This document shows, in pieces, positions 21,833 to 31,550 of a stretch of 39,623 nt of DNA. The notes below the pieces were generated by a model. It did not search any database. It was given only the letters and a program-made list of their open reading frames with translations, and was not told the DNA's origin. Source of the stretch: Actinomycetota bacterium (GTDB lineage Bacteria > Actinomycetota > Acidimicrobiia > Acidimicrobiales > Ilumatobacteraceae); assembly GCA_017853375.1 (NCBI GenBank), contig JAFMJP010000004.1:1-39623 (forward strand), given 5' to 3'. How positions within the stretch are numbered: position 1 is the stretch's first letter; the number at the start of each line of letters is the position of its first letter. The position numbers were made by a program, and so were the translations under genes.

Positions 21833-22171
21833 ATGCCAAAACTTCAGCTCAACAACCCCCTCACATCGCTCGATCTCACCAGCGTCGACCTTCGCAAGAA
21901 CCTTGCTCCTGTCGCCAAAGTTGCTCGCGACGCCGCCTACGTCGCAGTCGGTGTCGGCGTGATCGCCGCACAACGTGTGAGCGCGCGTCGCTACGACGTG
22001 CAACAGCGAGTGAACAAACTCCAGGAGCGCGTGAACGACATGGTGCCCCGCGTGCGTGACGAAGCACAAGCAACGGCACAGCGCGTGATCGACGAAGCCA
22101 CCAGCAAGGTGCGCAGTGTCGTGGAGCGTCGCAAGAACGTCGCCGCTGCCAGCGACACCACCGTCGCCTAA
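21833..22171 (+). CDS. Conserved small basic helical protein of unknown function (112 aa)
   Basis: MPKLQLNNPLTSLDLTSVDLRKNLAPVAKVARDAAYVAVGVGVIAAQRVSARRYDVQQRVNKLQERVNDMV...; well-placed promoter immediately upstream. Confidence 0.7.
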   Translation: MPKLQLNNPLTSLDLTSVDLRKNLAPVAKVARDAAYVAVGVGVIAAQRVSARRYDVQQRVNKLQERVNDMVPRVRDEAQATAQRVIDEATSKVRSVVERRKNVAAASDTTVA

Positions 22172-22193
22172 CGCTCGACACGCATCATTCGTT

Positions 22194-22210
22194 ACGGCGC
22201 CAGGCGCCGT
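22194..22210 (+). terminator. GC-rich hairpin after the small protein gene (ACGGCG-CCAGG-CGCCGT), no U-tract
   Basis: 6-bp perfect inverted repeat with 5-nt loop, 23 nt past the stop codon. Confidence 0.3.
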
Positions 22211-22242
22211 CGCATTCTGCCAGGCAAGTAGCCTCGGCTCGC

Positions 22243-23529
22243 TTGGACGCTGCTGCCCCATCATCATCCGACCGCAGTATTGCGCTGCCCAAAGGCAGCC
22301 TCACCATTGGTACCGGGCTGCTGATTGGCGGCATCTCCATCTACGTGTTCTTTCGTCTCGGGCAAGAAGCCCTCGGCCAGGACGGCTTCAAGCCCATCGT
22401 GTCGCTGTGGTTCGTCATGTTCGCGTTGGTTCCCGGATTTTTCCTGCCGCTCGAACAGGAAGTCAGTCGTGCAGTGGCCCATCGACGAGCGCTTGGTGAC
22501 GGTGTCCGCCCGGTCGTACGCAAGGTGGCACCAGTCGCAGCCACGATCACCGTCGCACTCGCACTGGCCGTTGCAATCGGGCGAAATCGACTCACCAACG
22601 ATCTGTTCGAAGGCTCCGCCGTGGTCACGCTGGCGCTGGTGATCGCCCTGGTCGGCTACGCGCCATTCCACATCGCGCGCGGCATCTGTTCGGGTCTCGG
22701 GCACTTCCGTGTGTACAGCACGATGATTGCACTCGACGGATTGCTCCGTGTCGTTGCATGCGCTGCGTTCTTGTTGATTGGCATGGACCGGGTCGGACCA
22801 TATGCACTCATGGTTGCGGTAGTTCCACTCGTCATCGCCGCAGGTGCGTTCGGTTCGGGTCGATTACGCACCGAGCCCGGAACGCCGGCTTCGTGGAGCG
22901 AACTCGCACCGAACCTCGGATGGTTGCTCCTGGGAACGCTGTGTTCGGGAGCACTCATCAACGCCGGTCCCCTCACGGTCGACCTGCTCGGCAACGGCAC
23001 GCCACCCGAAGTCGTCACGCGATTCGCCAACGCGGTGCTGCTGGCGCGTGTGCCGCTGTTCTTGTTCCAAGCGGTGAGTGCAGCGATGTTGCCCCGCTTG
23101 ACGCAGTTGGCGGCACTCGGCGATGCACGCGAGTTTCGAGACGTATTGCGACGCCTCTTTGCCCTCGTTGGTGCAGTTGGCGTCGTCGGAGTGGTTGGCG
23201 CATTCATCGCCGGACCCTGGGTGTTGGAATTGGTGTATGAAGGCGGCATCGATCGGCGCACCATCACCTTGCTGGCATTCGCCAGCGCGGTGTACATGCT
23301 GGCCCAAGCCTGCGCACAATCCGTGTTGTCGATGTCGGGTCACGTGTTGGTGGCCGGTGGTTGGGTCGCGAGTTTCGTTTCGTTCGTGCTGGTAGCCGTC
23401 TGGTCGAGCGACGACTTGTTCCTGCGAGTGGAGTTGGCGTTGATCGCCAGTTCGATCGTGGCGTTGGGAATCTTCGGGTTGGCGCTGCGCGCTTACTTTG
23501 CGCGCTTGGCTTCGAGATCGATGTCGTGA
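22243..23529 (+). CDS. Polysaccharide flippase (MOP/Wzx-like) membrane protein
   Basis: About 12-14 TM segments, flippase-like [21 protein letters not shown] and [32 protein letters not shown]. Probable TTG start. Confidence 0.8.
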   Translation: MDAAAPSSSDRSIALPKGSLTIGTGLLIGGISIYVFFRLGQEALGQDGFKPIVSLWFVMFALVPGFFLPLEQEVSRAVAHRRALGDGVRPVVRKVAPVAATITVALALAVAIGRNRLTNDLFEGSAVVTLALVIALVGYAPFHIARGICSGLGHFRVYSTMIALDGLLRVVACAAFLLIGMDRVGPYALMVAVVPLVIAAGAFGSGRLRTEPGTPASWSELAPNLGWLLLGTLCSGALINAGPLTVDLLGNGTPPEVVTRFANAVLLARVPLFLFQAVSAAMLPRLTQLAALGDAREFRDVLRRLFALVGAVGVVGVVGAFIAGPWVLELVYEGGIDRRTITLLAFASAVYMLAQACAQSVLSMSGHVLVAGGWVASFVSFVLVAVWSSDDLFLRVELALIASSIVALGIFGLALRAYFARLASRSMS

Positions 23530-24494
23530 CGCACCATCATCTCCACGAGTGACGGGAAGTCCACTTCGCGCTTCCAACCGAGTTTCTTCTCGGCTTTCGA
23601 CGCGTTCCCGACGAGCAAATCCACTTCTGCCGGGCGGAAGTACTGCTTGTCGATACCCACGTACTTCTTCCAGTCGCCGAGACCCGCACACTCGAACGCG
23701 AGTTGCAAGAACTCCGTGATCTCGTGGGTTTCGCCGGTGGCAATGACGTAGTCGTCGGGTTGATCCTGCTGCAGCATCAGCCACATGGCCTTGACGTAGT
23801 CGCCGGCATAACCCCAGTCGCGTTTGGCGGCCAGATTGCCGAGGAGCAACTTGTCCTCCAGCCCCAATTTGATGCGGGCGACGGAGTGACTGATCTTGCG
23901 GGTGACGAATTCATAACCGCGGCGCGGACCCTCGTGATTGAAGAGAATCCCCGATGAGGCATGCAACCCGTACGACTCGCGATAGTTCACCGTCATGTGA
24001 TGACCGAACACCTTGGCCACACCGTACGGCGAACGCGGGTGGAATGCCGTGAGCTCCGTTTGTGGAATCTCGCGTACCTGGCCGTACATCTCCGACGACG
24101 ACGCTTGGTAGAAACGAATCGGGTTGTTGTCCGATCCGCCGACGAGACGAATTGCCTCGAGCATGCGCAACACGCCCAATCCGGTCACGTTCGACGTGAG
24201 TTCGGCTTGATTGAAGGACATGGCCACGAAAGAAATGGCACCGAGGTTGTACACCTCGTTGGGTTCCACTGCGCGCAGGGCGGCAACCAAGCTGGAGAAG
24301 TCGGTGAGGTCGCCGCTCACCAAACGAATGAAGGGAAACTCGGCAAGCAACGTCTCGGCCTTGGGATTGTTCTGACCCTTCATCAAGCCGAACACCTCGT
24401 AGCCCTTTGCGTGCAGAAACTCGGCGAGGTGCTGACCATCCTGACCGGTGATACCGGTGATCAAGGCGCGTGGCACCCGATGAAGGCTACTCAT
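23493..24494 (-). CDS. gmd: GDP-mannose 4,6-dehydratase
   Basis: [102 protein letters not shown]. Confidence 0.95.
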   Translation of the reverse strand: MSSLHRVPRALITGITGQDGQHLAEFLHAKGYEVFGLMKGQNNPKAETLLAEFPFIRLVSGDLTDFSSLVAALRAVEPNEVYNLGAISFVAMSFNQAELTSNVTGLGVLRMLEAIRLVGGSDNNPIRFYQASSSEMYGQVREIPQTELTAFHPRSPYGVAKVFGHHMTVNYRESYGLHASSGILFNHEGPRRGYEFVTRKISHSVARIKLGLEDKLLLGNLAAKRDWGYAGDYVKAMWLMLQQDQPDDYVIATGETHEITEFLQLAFECAGLGDWKKYVGIDKQYFRPAEVDLLVGNASKAEKKLGWKREVDFPSLVEMMVRHDIDLEAKRAK

Positions 24495-24506
24495 ACGCTC
24501 AATGAG

Positions 24507-25529
24507 GTGACGGCCACGCCCGACATCGTCGTTCTTGCTGGTGGAGTCGGTGCGGCCCGCTTCTTGCGCGCACTCCATAGCGCACGACCGCACTCGGATG
24601 TCGTTGCAATCGTCAACACCGGGGACGACACCGTCGCCAACGGGCTGCACGTCTCCCCCGACATCGACACGGTGATCTACACGCTTGCTGCCGCAATCGA
24701 CCCCGATCGCGGCTGGGGATTGCGAGACGAGACGTGGACCGCGATGCAATCGCTTGCTCGATACGCCTCCGTGCGGCCGGATGACTCACGCGCACCAAAC
24801 GACTGGTTCAACCTCGGCGACCGCGATCTGGCCACGCATCTGTACCGAACTGCACGACTACGCGAGGGCGCCTCGCTGGAGCAGGTCACCGGAGAAATCG
24901 CTCGTGCATGGAACGTGCCGTACCGGGTGGTACCGATGAGCAACCAACCGGTGGAAACTCGCGTCACGCTTGCTGCGACATCCACCGCTTCCGATGGCCA
25001 TCGGTACGCGAATGGCGAAACCGTCTCGTTCCAGGAGTACTTCGTGCGTCTGCGACACGCCGTGCCGGTGGCGAGTGTGGCGTTCGTCGGCGCCGACACG
25101 GCCGCTCCACTCGGACTATCCGAACTTTCGTCCACTGCCTGCGTGGTGATCGCACCATCCAACCCCGTCGTGTCCATCGGTCCACTACGCGCACTGAGTG
25201 GCATCGATTCGACCCTGCGTCAACGACGCGAATCGGTGGTGGCGATTTCCCCCATCATCGGCGGCGCGGCATTGAAAGGACCTGCGGATCGAATGTTGCG
25301 CGAACTCGGACATGAGTCCAGTGCCCTCGGCGTTGCACGCATGTATGCACCGATATGCGGGACCTTGGTGATCGACTCTGTGGATGCCGCATTGCGCCCG
25401 GATATCGAGAAGCTCGGGATGCGTTGTATCGTCACCGACACGATCATGAAGTCCCCCGACGTTGCACGCACCCTGGCCGACACCGTCGTTTCCGCTGCGA
25501 CCACACCGGAAAACGTGGCGCCAAAGTGA
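24507..25529 (+). CDS. fbiA: 2-phospho-L-lactate transferase (CofD/FbiA), F420 biosynthesis
   Basis: [83 protein letters not shown] start; alternative ATG at 24480. Confidence 0.93.
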   Translation: MTATPDIVVLAGGVGAARFLRALHSARPHSDVVAIVNTGDDTVANGLHVSPDIDTVIYTLAAAIDPDRGWGLRDETWTAMQSLARYASVRPDDSRAPNDWFNLGDRDLATHLYRTARLREGASLEQVTGEIARAWNVPYRVVPMSNQPVETRVTLAATSTASDGHRYANGETVSFQEYFVRLRHAVPVASVAFVGADTAAPLGLSELSSTACVVIAPSNPVVSIGPLRALSGIDSTLRQRRESVVAISPIIGGAALKGPADRMLRELGHESSALGVARMYAPICGTLVIDSVDAALRPDIEKLGMRCIVTDTIMKSPDVARTLADTVVSAATTPENVAPK

Positions 25530-25531
25530 CC

Positions 25532-26242
25532 ATGCGACTCACCGCCTGGGGGGTTACGGGCATTCCGGAAATCCATCCCGACGACCAATTGGGCGACATC
25601 ATTGCCGAAGCGTGCCGCGTCGAACCGAACGGTCCACTGCACAACGGTGACGTTCTGGTGGTGACGCAAAAAGTGGTGAGCAAGGCAGAAGGTCGCCTCG
25701 TGCCGGTGGACGCCAACGACCCGCTCAGTCACAAGAAGCTGGTGGAGGACGAAGCCGTTCGCATCGTGCGTCGCCGCGGCGACTTGATCATCACCGAAAC
25801 TTCGCACGGATTCGTCTGCGCAAACAGTGGTGTGGACTTGTCCAACGTGGAGCGCGGACAAGCCGCACTGCTCCCCAAGGATTCCGACCGCTCGGCACGA
25901 CGCATTCGAGACATCATCCGCGCGCGACTGGGAGTGGAGGTTGGCGTCATCGTGAGTGACACGTTCGGTCGCGCATGGCGCAAAGGTCTCACCGACGTGG
26001 CGATTGGTGTTGCAGGTATCGCCGGCGTGGTCGACCTACGGGGCACGCCCGATGCGCTGGGGCGGGTGATGCAGGTCACCGAGGTTGCCGTTGCCGACGA
26101 ACTTGCGAGTGCCGCAGAACTCGTGATGGGAAAGTCGTCGGGCATTCCGGTCGCGGTCATCCGTGGTGTGGATGCGTCGTGGTTGCGCGATGCATCCGTG
26201 AACGAGTTGATTCGCCCGCCACAAGAGGACTTGTTCCGCTAG
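25532..26242 (+). CDS. cofE: Coenzyme F420-0:L-glutamate ligase (CofE domain only)
   Basis: GDVLVVTQKVVSKAEGRLVPV, SHGFVCANSGVDLSNVERGQAALLPKDSDRSARRIRD, VIVSDTFGRAWRKGLTDVAIGVAG. Confidence 0.94.
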   Translation: MRLTAWGVTGIPEIHPDDQLGDIIAEACRVEPNGPLHNGDVLVVTQKVVSKAEGRLVPVDANDPLSHKKLVEDEAVRIVRRRGDLIITETSHGFVCANSGVDLSNVERGQAALLPKDSDRSARRIRDIIRARLGVEVGVIVSDTFGRAWRKGLTDVAIGVAGIAGVVDLRGTPDALGRVMQVTEVAVADELASAAELVMGKSSGIPVAVIRGVDASWLRDASVNELIRPPQEDLFR

Positions 26243-26255
26243 CGACGCCGGAGCC

Positions 26256-27236
26256 TTACTGGTGACCCCCAGCACCAACGAGCGCATCACGGACCTCGGC
26301 ATCAGCCGCAACGGTGCCCAATACTGCGGACGACCGGACCCGAGCACGCGCACCAATCGTGGCGTTCGGAAAGATCACGGAATCCACCACCTGTGCACCC
26401 GCGGCAATGCTGGCTCCGGCACCAACCACACTGTTGCTCACCTCTGCCGTGGCATCGATGCGGGCCGTGGCGTGAATGGCAACGTCGCGTTCGCTCCGCA
26501 CACCGTTGATCAGATCCACATTGCCGCGCACGTACGTGTCCGGGCGACCTGCATCGAGCCAATAGTCATCGGTGGGATAGGCAAACAATTCACCGGCAGT
26601 CGCCAGAGCCGGAAACGTGACGCGCTCCACCGACAGTGGAGCATCGCCAGGCAGTCGTCGTAGCACCGCTGATTCGAAGACATACGTACCGGCGTTGACG
26701 TGTCGGCTCGACACGGTGCCGGGAGCCGGCTTCTCGACGAAACCACTCACCTTGCCACCCGTCGGCAATAGCGAGTCGAATTGCACCACGCCGTACTGCG
26801 ACGGATCATCAACCGGCGTGAGATGGATGGTGGCGAGCGCACCGAGACGAAGGTTGGCGCGATGCTGTGCAATCAATGCCGCGATGGAGAGGTCGGTAAC
26901 GATGTCACCGTTGGCCACCACGAACGTTTCCGTCTTCTCGTGCAGACCCACACTTCGTGCAGCAAATCCGATTGCGCCGGCGGTGTCGAGCGGCGACGAT
27001 TCGATTGCATAATGCAACCGCACACCGGCACATCGAGCATCGGGGAACGCCGCAAGAAATGGTTCGGGTTTGAATCCGAGTGCAAGTACCGCGTCAGTGA
27101 CTCCGCCGCGGGACAGCTGCGACATCAGACATTCAAGGATGGTGCGCTGCCCGAGTGGCAGCAACGGCTTGGGTATGTCGTTGGTGAGCGGCCGCAGTCG
27201 CGTACCGAAACCGCCGACGAGAACGACGGCAAACAT
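26256..27236 (-). CDS. Sugar-1-phosphate nucleotidyltransferase (likely mannose-1-phosphate guanylyltransferase)
   Basis: VVLVGGFGTRLRPLTNDIPKPLLPLG, VANGDIVTDL, GFVEKPAPGTVSSRHVNAGTYVFE, C-terminal left-handed beta-helix-like repeats; GDP-sugar context. Confidence 0.85.
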   Translation of the reverse strand: MFAVVLVGGFGTRLRPLTNDIPKPLLPLGQRTILECLMSQLSRGGVTDAVLALGFKPEPFLAAFPDARCAGVRLHYAIESSPLDTAGAIGFAARSVGLHEKTETFVVANGDIVTDLSIAALIAQHRANLRLGALATIHLTPVDDPSQYGVVQFDSLLPTGGKVSGFVEKPAPGTVSSRHVNAGTYVFESAVLRRLPGDAPLSVERVTFPALATAGELFAYPTDDYWLDAGRPDTYVRGNVDLINGVRSERDVAIHATARIDATAEVSNSVVGAGASIAAGAQVVDSVIFPNATIGARARVRSSAVLGTVAADAEVRDALVGAGGHQ

Positions 27237-27248
27237 GCCGCGCGGTAC

Positions 27249-27926
27249 TTACTGACCCGACTCGATGAGCACGTCGACGTCGTTGGACGCCGCTGGCTGT
27301 TCGACTTCGGTGCCATCCGGCGCAAACACGAGGGCGACGGCCAGGCCGTTGTTGGCCAGACGTACGGAGTCGAGTTCGGCGATGGAGGTTTTCTGCGAGG
27401 GATCCGTTCCGTAGTTGTCCCAGGTTGCAACGAAGAGCGAACCGCCCTTGCCGTCACATGCATCACTGCCCTCGGTGAGGGTTGCTCCGCCATTGATTGC
27501 ATCCGGGAATTCAAGTTCGGTATTGGACACCTTGATGGAGTACAGGTCCAGCACCGCCGACAACTTGGCACGACGCTGACCACTCAGCACCTGCGGCTGC
27601 CACTCGACGACACCCGGTGTCGCAGGAACGAGTTTGGCGCCTTCGCGAAGCTCGGCAAGGTCGGTGATGACCGGGGTGTCGGGCAAGGCAACCCACTGGT
27701 CGCACACGTACACGCCAAAGGAGAGGTAATACGTTGCGTTGGTGATGTCGGCCGCGGTGCGGTCCTCGAGAGTCTGACGGGAATACGCGATGAGCGCGGC
27801 ACCAAGGGCCAGCACCACGATGATGACCGTCGGAAACAACGAACCGCCTCGCAGGCGAATGCCGCGAGGCGAACGGGTCTTGCTCTTCTCGGCGAGCCGG
27901 GCGATTTTCTTTGCAGACGACGTCAC
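27249..27926 (-). CDS. Hypothetical membrane-anchored protein
   Basis: 225 aa, single N-terminal TM (LFPTVIIVVLALGAALIAYS) and extracytoplasmic domain; overlaps start of manC-side operon context, codirectional with GT genes. Confidence 0.65.
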   Translation of the reverse strand: MTSSAKKIARLAEKSKTRSPRGIRLRGGSLFPTVIIVVLALGAALIAYSRQTLEDRTAADITNATYYLSFGVYVCDQWVALPDTPVITDLAELREGAKLVPATPGVVEWQPQVLSGQRRAKLSAVLDLYSIKVSNTELEFPDAINGGATLTEGSDACDGKGGSLFVATWDNYGTDPSQKTSIAELDSVRLANNGLAVALVFAPDGTEVEQPAASNDVDVLIESGQ

Positions 27927-29212
27927 GAGTTGCTCAGGCTATCGGGAAGCAGTCGCACGTACGCCTCCGCAACGTCACGCGCCGTCACGTGGCGTTCCAC
28001 ATAGTTGCGCCCATTGGCGCCCATCTGGTCACGGCGTGGCGCATCGACGGCCAGTGACGACAACGCCTTACAGAGCGACTCCACATCATCGGGGGCGACG
28101 CTGAGCCCGGCGCCAGCCCGCTCGAGCAGACGGTCGATCTCCGTTCCGGCGTCGACCGCGGCCACCACCGGCCGTCCCGCAGCCAAGATGGAATAGGTCT
28201 TGGATGGCACGCTCACGGCCGCCAAGCCGGCACGCAACGGCACCACGTGAATGTCGCCGGTGGCGAGCACCTCGGCAAGACGTGCTTCGGGTTGATAGCC
28301 GCCGAAGTACACGTTTGCGAGATCGCAAGCCAGTGCTCGAAGCGACTGCAACGCCACCCCGTCGCCGTTGATGACCACCGCCACCGACGGTGTACGTCGC
28401 GCGAACTCCACGAGATTCTCCAGTGACTGCGAAAATCCGACGTTGCCTGCGTACATCACCACCACTTCGCTGCCGATGCCGAGCTCCGCGCGATAGTCGG
28501 TCATGCGAGGACCGGGAGCAATTCCCTGCGTGTCCACGAAGTTCTCGATCACATGCACGCGCGAGGCATATCGGGCCGGCAACTTGGCTCGAACGTTGCG
28601 TTGCAAGTCGTCGGACAACACCACCACGGCATGCGAGCGGCGATACGTGAAGCGCTCCAACCACGATGCCACTGCGATCACGGCCGTGTTGGTGACGGCA
28701 CCGGTTGCAACGACGGCATCGGGAAAGACATCCTGCACGTTGAATATCAACCGCGTGCGCCTCACTCGCGCGGCAATCCAACCGACGGTACCCAACGTGA
28801 GCGGCGGCGACATGGCCACCACTGCATCGATTCGTCGTGGTGCCGTTCTTTGTGATGCAGAGCGGCGACCCACCAAGATTGCACACACCCCGGCGATCAC
28901 ACTGAAGGCAACGAACGACATCGCACGGCCGATCAAGTTGGATTTCGACTTCGCCGGAAACGGGTTGATTCGGGTAATCGAACCCCATGGCGTCACCTCT
29001 TTGCGCACGAGCTTTCCGCCCCAGCCGTCCTCGATGCGATGCTCCCGGTACCACGGCAACGAGGTCACCACATGGACCTCGTGACCAAGCGCAATCCACT
29101 GCTCCACGATGTGCGTCATCACCTTGCCGGTTGGGGCGATGTCGGGTGCAAAGTGCGGACACAGCACGACGAGACGACGCCGACGCTCGCTCATTTCGGA
29201 TGCCCCGGTCAT
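27923..29212 (-). CDS. Glycosyltransferase family 4 (WbuB-like)
   Basis: VVLCPHFAPDIAPTGKVMTHIVEQWIALGHEVHVVTSLPWY...VVVMYAGNVGFSQSLENLVEFAR. Start uncertain between 29212 and 29194. Confidence 0.88.
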   Translation of the reverse strand: MTGASEMSERRRRLVVLCPHFAPDIAPTGKVMTHIVEQWIALGHEVHVVTSLPWYREHRIEDGWGGKLVRKEVTPWGSITRINPFPAKSKSNLIGRAMSFVAFSVIAGVCAILVGRRSASQRTAPRRIDAVVAMSPPLTLGTVGWIAARVRRTRLIFNVQDVFPDAVVATGAVTNTAVIAVASWLERFTYRRSHAVVVLSDDLQRNVRAKLPARYASRVHVIENFVDTQGIAPGPRMTDYRAELGIGSEVVVMYAGNVGFSQSLENLVEFARRTPSVAVVINGDGVALQSLRALACDLANVYFGGYQPEARLAEVLATGDIHVVPLRAGLAAVSVPSKTYSILAAGRPVVAAVDAGTEIDRLLERAGAGLSVAPDDVESLCKALSSLAVDAPRRDQMGANGRNYVERHVTARDVAEAYVRLLPDSLSNS

Positions 29213-29237
29213 GCCCGACGCACCTTGGACGTGGTCA

Positions 29238-30347
29238 TCACTCGCCCACCTTGCGATACACCGCCGCCAAGTCGCGTCCCGAGTCGACGGCCCGGAATTG
29301 CATCGCGCGCGTACGGCCACGTTGTTGCCACGTTTCACGCCGTGCGATCACGTCGGTGATTGCGTCGGCCCACGCCTGCAAATCGAGATCGATTGCATAA
29401 CCGGCATCTCCAACCACATCGGGTAGCGCGGTGAGATTGCTGGCAACGACCGGTGCACCCAACGACATTGCTTCGATCACCGGCGCACCGAAACCTTCGT
29501 ACGAACTCGGAAACACGAGTGCAGCAGCCATCGCCAACAGGCCGTCGCGATCACGATCACCGAGACGTCCCACCAATTTGACGCGATCCGCCAACCCCAA
29601 TGCTTCGATCGACCGTTGCACGGTATGTTGCGCCCGCCCAGCCCCACCCGCACACACGAGTTGCACGTCCGCGTCACGCAACGGACCGTCGAGCAGCTCG
29701 AGCAAAAACCGATGATTCTTGTGTGGATGCGTCACTGCCGGATACACCAATACATGGGTGGCTGTGAGGCCGAATCGATCGCGCAACTCGCGCTCCGACG
29801 TCAGGTTCGCGCCGAGCGATGGTTCGATCCCGTGGCGTACCACACTCACCTTGTCGAGTGGCACTCCGAGACGCTCCACCACGGTGCGCTGCACGTACGC
29901 ACTGGGCACCACGATGTGTCGCGCGCGACGCACCGAGGTCGGCATTCGCATGGTGAGGTAACGCAACTTGGTGCGCGAGAAGTACTGGGGATACACGAGG
30001 TACTGCAGGTCGTGAATGGTGAGCAACACCGGTTGCGGACTCCGAGGTGGCACCGTGCCACCACCGTGATGGACGACCGCCGCGCCACGCGCGCGAGATG
30101 CAAACCACGTTGCTTCGCGCCACACACGCAGTGCACGGACTCGTTCATCCGATTGCGACTCGTGAATCGTGGCGACTCGGGCCAATTCCGGATGCGCGAT
30201 CGAGAGTCCGCGTGGTGCAAAGACGTCGAGGGCAAACTCGTCGTGGCCGACTTCACACAAACCCAACAGTTGGCGCACGAGGTACTGCTCGGAGCCACCG
30301 ACTGCGCCCGGGACGCACCACAACATATTGACGGCAATGCGCGTCAT
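29238..30347 (-). CDS. Glycosyltransferase family 4
   Basis: NMLWCVPGAVGGSEQYLVRQL, YPAVTHPHKNHRFLLELL, FPSSYEGFGAPVIEAMSLGAPVVASNLTALPDVVGDAG. Confidence 0.92.
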   Translation of the reverse strand: MTRIAVNMLWCVPGAVGGSEQYLVRQLLGLCEVGHDEFALDVFAPRGLSIAHPELARVATIHESQSDERVRALRVWREATWFASRARGAAVVHHGGGTVPPRSPQPVLLTIHDLQYLVYPQYFSRTKLRYLTMRMPTSVRRARHIVVPSAYVQRTVVERLGVPLDKVSVVRHGIEPSLGANLTSERELRDRFGLTATHVLVYPAVTHPHKNHRFLLELLDGPLRDADVQLVCAGGAGRAQHTVQRSIEALGLADRVKLVGRLGDRDRDGLLAMAAALVFPSSYEGFGAPVIEAMSLGAPVVASNLTALPDVVGDAGYAIDLDLQAWADAITDVIARRETWQQRGRTRAMQFRAVDSGRDLAAVYRKVGE

Positions 30348-30375
30348 CGCGACACCTGTGCCGCTCGAGCGTGGG

Positions 30376-31494
30376 TCATCGCGCACCCATGTTGACGGCG
30401 TCCCGATACGCACGCACCACCAAACTTGCAGTCGCATCCCATGTTGCACCCTTGGCGCGTTCGATTCCAAGCTGCGACAACTCGTACCGACGAGCAAGTG
30501 CGTCGCGAATACCTTCGGCGATGGAGCCCGCGTCGCGCGGTTCCACCAACACCGCTGCACCACCGGCCACCTCCTCGGTGGAGGTGCCGAAACTCGTCAC
30601 CACGGGGGTGCCATGCGACATTGCCTCGAGAATCGGCAGACCAAAGCCCTCCATCAACGACGGATAACACATCACGCTCGCGCCCGCATAGAACGCAGGC
30701 AGATCCGAATCCGCGACATGACCGGCAAACACCACGTTTGGAGCACTCACCAAACGTGTGGTGACGTCATCATTGCCCCAACCTGCGGCGCCCGCCACCA
30801 CGAGTGGCGGAGCCGACGGTCCGAGCTGCTCATGTGCATCGAGCAAGCGTGGCAGATTCTTGCGCGGCTCCAACGTTCCGACGAACAAGAGGTACTCACT
30901 CGGTAGTGAATACTTGGCGCGCACCTGCGCAATGTCGCCGGGTGTCGTCGATCGAATTCGAACACCGAGCGGCACCAGTCGTAGTCGCTCCATGTCGAAA
31001 CCGTTGGCGGCACAATCATCCAGGGTTGCGCCGGACGAACACAGCACCAACGTTGCACGGCGTCGCACGATGTCGAGCGAGCGCGCAAACACGTCCCGCC
31101 CTCGTGCCGTGAAGTACTGCGGATGGTGCAGAAACGCCAAGTCGTGCACGGTTACCACCAACGGCACGTGTGCAGAGGAAGAGAACGGAATGATGCTCGT
31201 TGCATGCAGGACGTCGATTGCGCCCGTGGCGCGCTGCACACGTGGCCAACCACACCGCAACGATGATTCGATCAGTACGGGTCCACTCAACGGCAGGTAC
31301 GCCATCTCGATGGTGGGTTCGTATCCGGCAGTGGCCGGGCGACGATGACGACCGGCAACGCCGACGACGTCCACATCGTCGCGGGCAGCGAGAGCGCGAC
31401 CCAACTCCACCGCGGCGATTCCCGTTCCGCCGGGAGACTCGCGCCAGCACTGCTCCAAGGTGAGCGCCACGCGCACTCGACTCATTGCATCCAT
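30376..31494 (-). CDS. Glycosyltransferase family 4
   Basis: LLFVGTLEPRKNLPRLLDAH, YPSLMEGFGLPILEAMSHGTPVVTSFGTSTEEVAGGAA. Alternative ATG at 31485. Confidence 0.92.
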   Translation of the reverse strand: MDAMSRVRVALTLEQCWRESPGGTGIAAVELGRALAARDDVDVVGVAGRHRRPATAGYEPTIEMAYLPLSGPVLIESSLRCGWPRVQRATGAIDVLHATSIIPFSSSAHVPLVVTVHDLAFLHHPQYFTARGRDVFARSLDIVRRRATLVLCSSGATLDDCAANGFDMERLRLVPLGVRIRSTTPGDIAQVRAKYSLPSEYLLFVGTLEPRKNLPRLLDAHEQLGPSAPPLVVAGAAGWGNDDVTTRLVSAPNVVFAGHVADSDLPAFYAGASVMCYPSLMEGFGLPILEAMSHGTPVVTSFGTSTEEVAGGAAVLVEPRDAGSIAEGIRDALARRYELSQLGIERAKGATWDATASLVVRAYRDAVNMGAR

Positions 31495-31502
31495 TCTGTC
31501 GG

Positions 31503-31533
31503 CGTACGGGCGTCATCCGTACCAACCCGTACG
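31503..31533. repeat. GTAC-core inverted repeats in GT4/fcl divergent region: CGTACGGG (31503-31510), CCGTAC (31517-31522), CCCGTACG (31526-31533)
   Basis: First and third elements are exact 8-bp reverse complements; middle element shares CCGTAC. Confidence 0.5.
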
Positions 31534-31550
31534 AATAGCCTGAAAGCACC

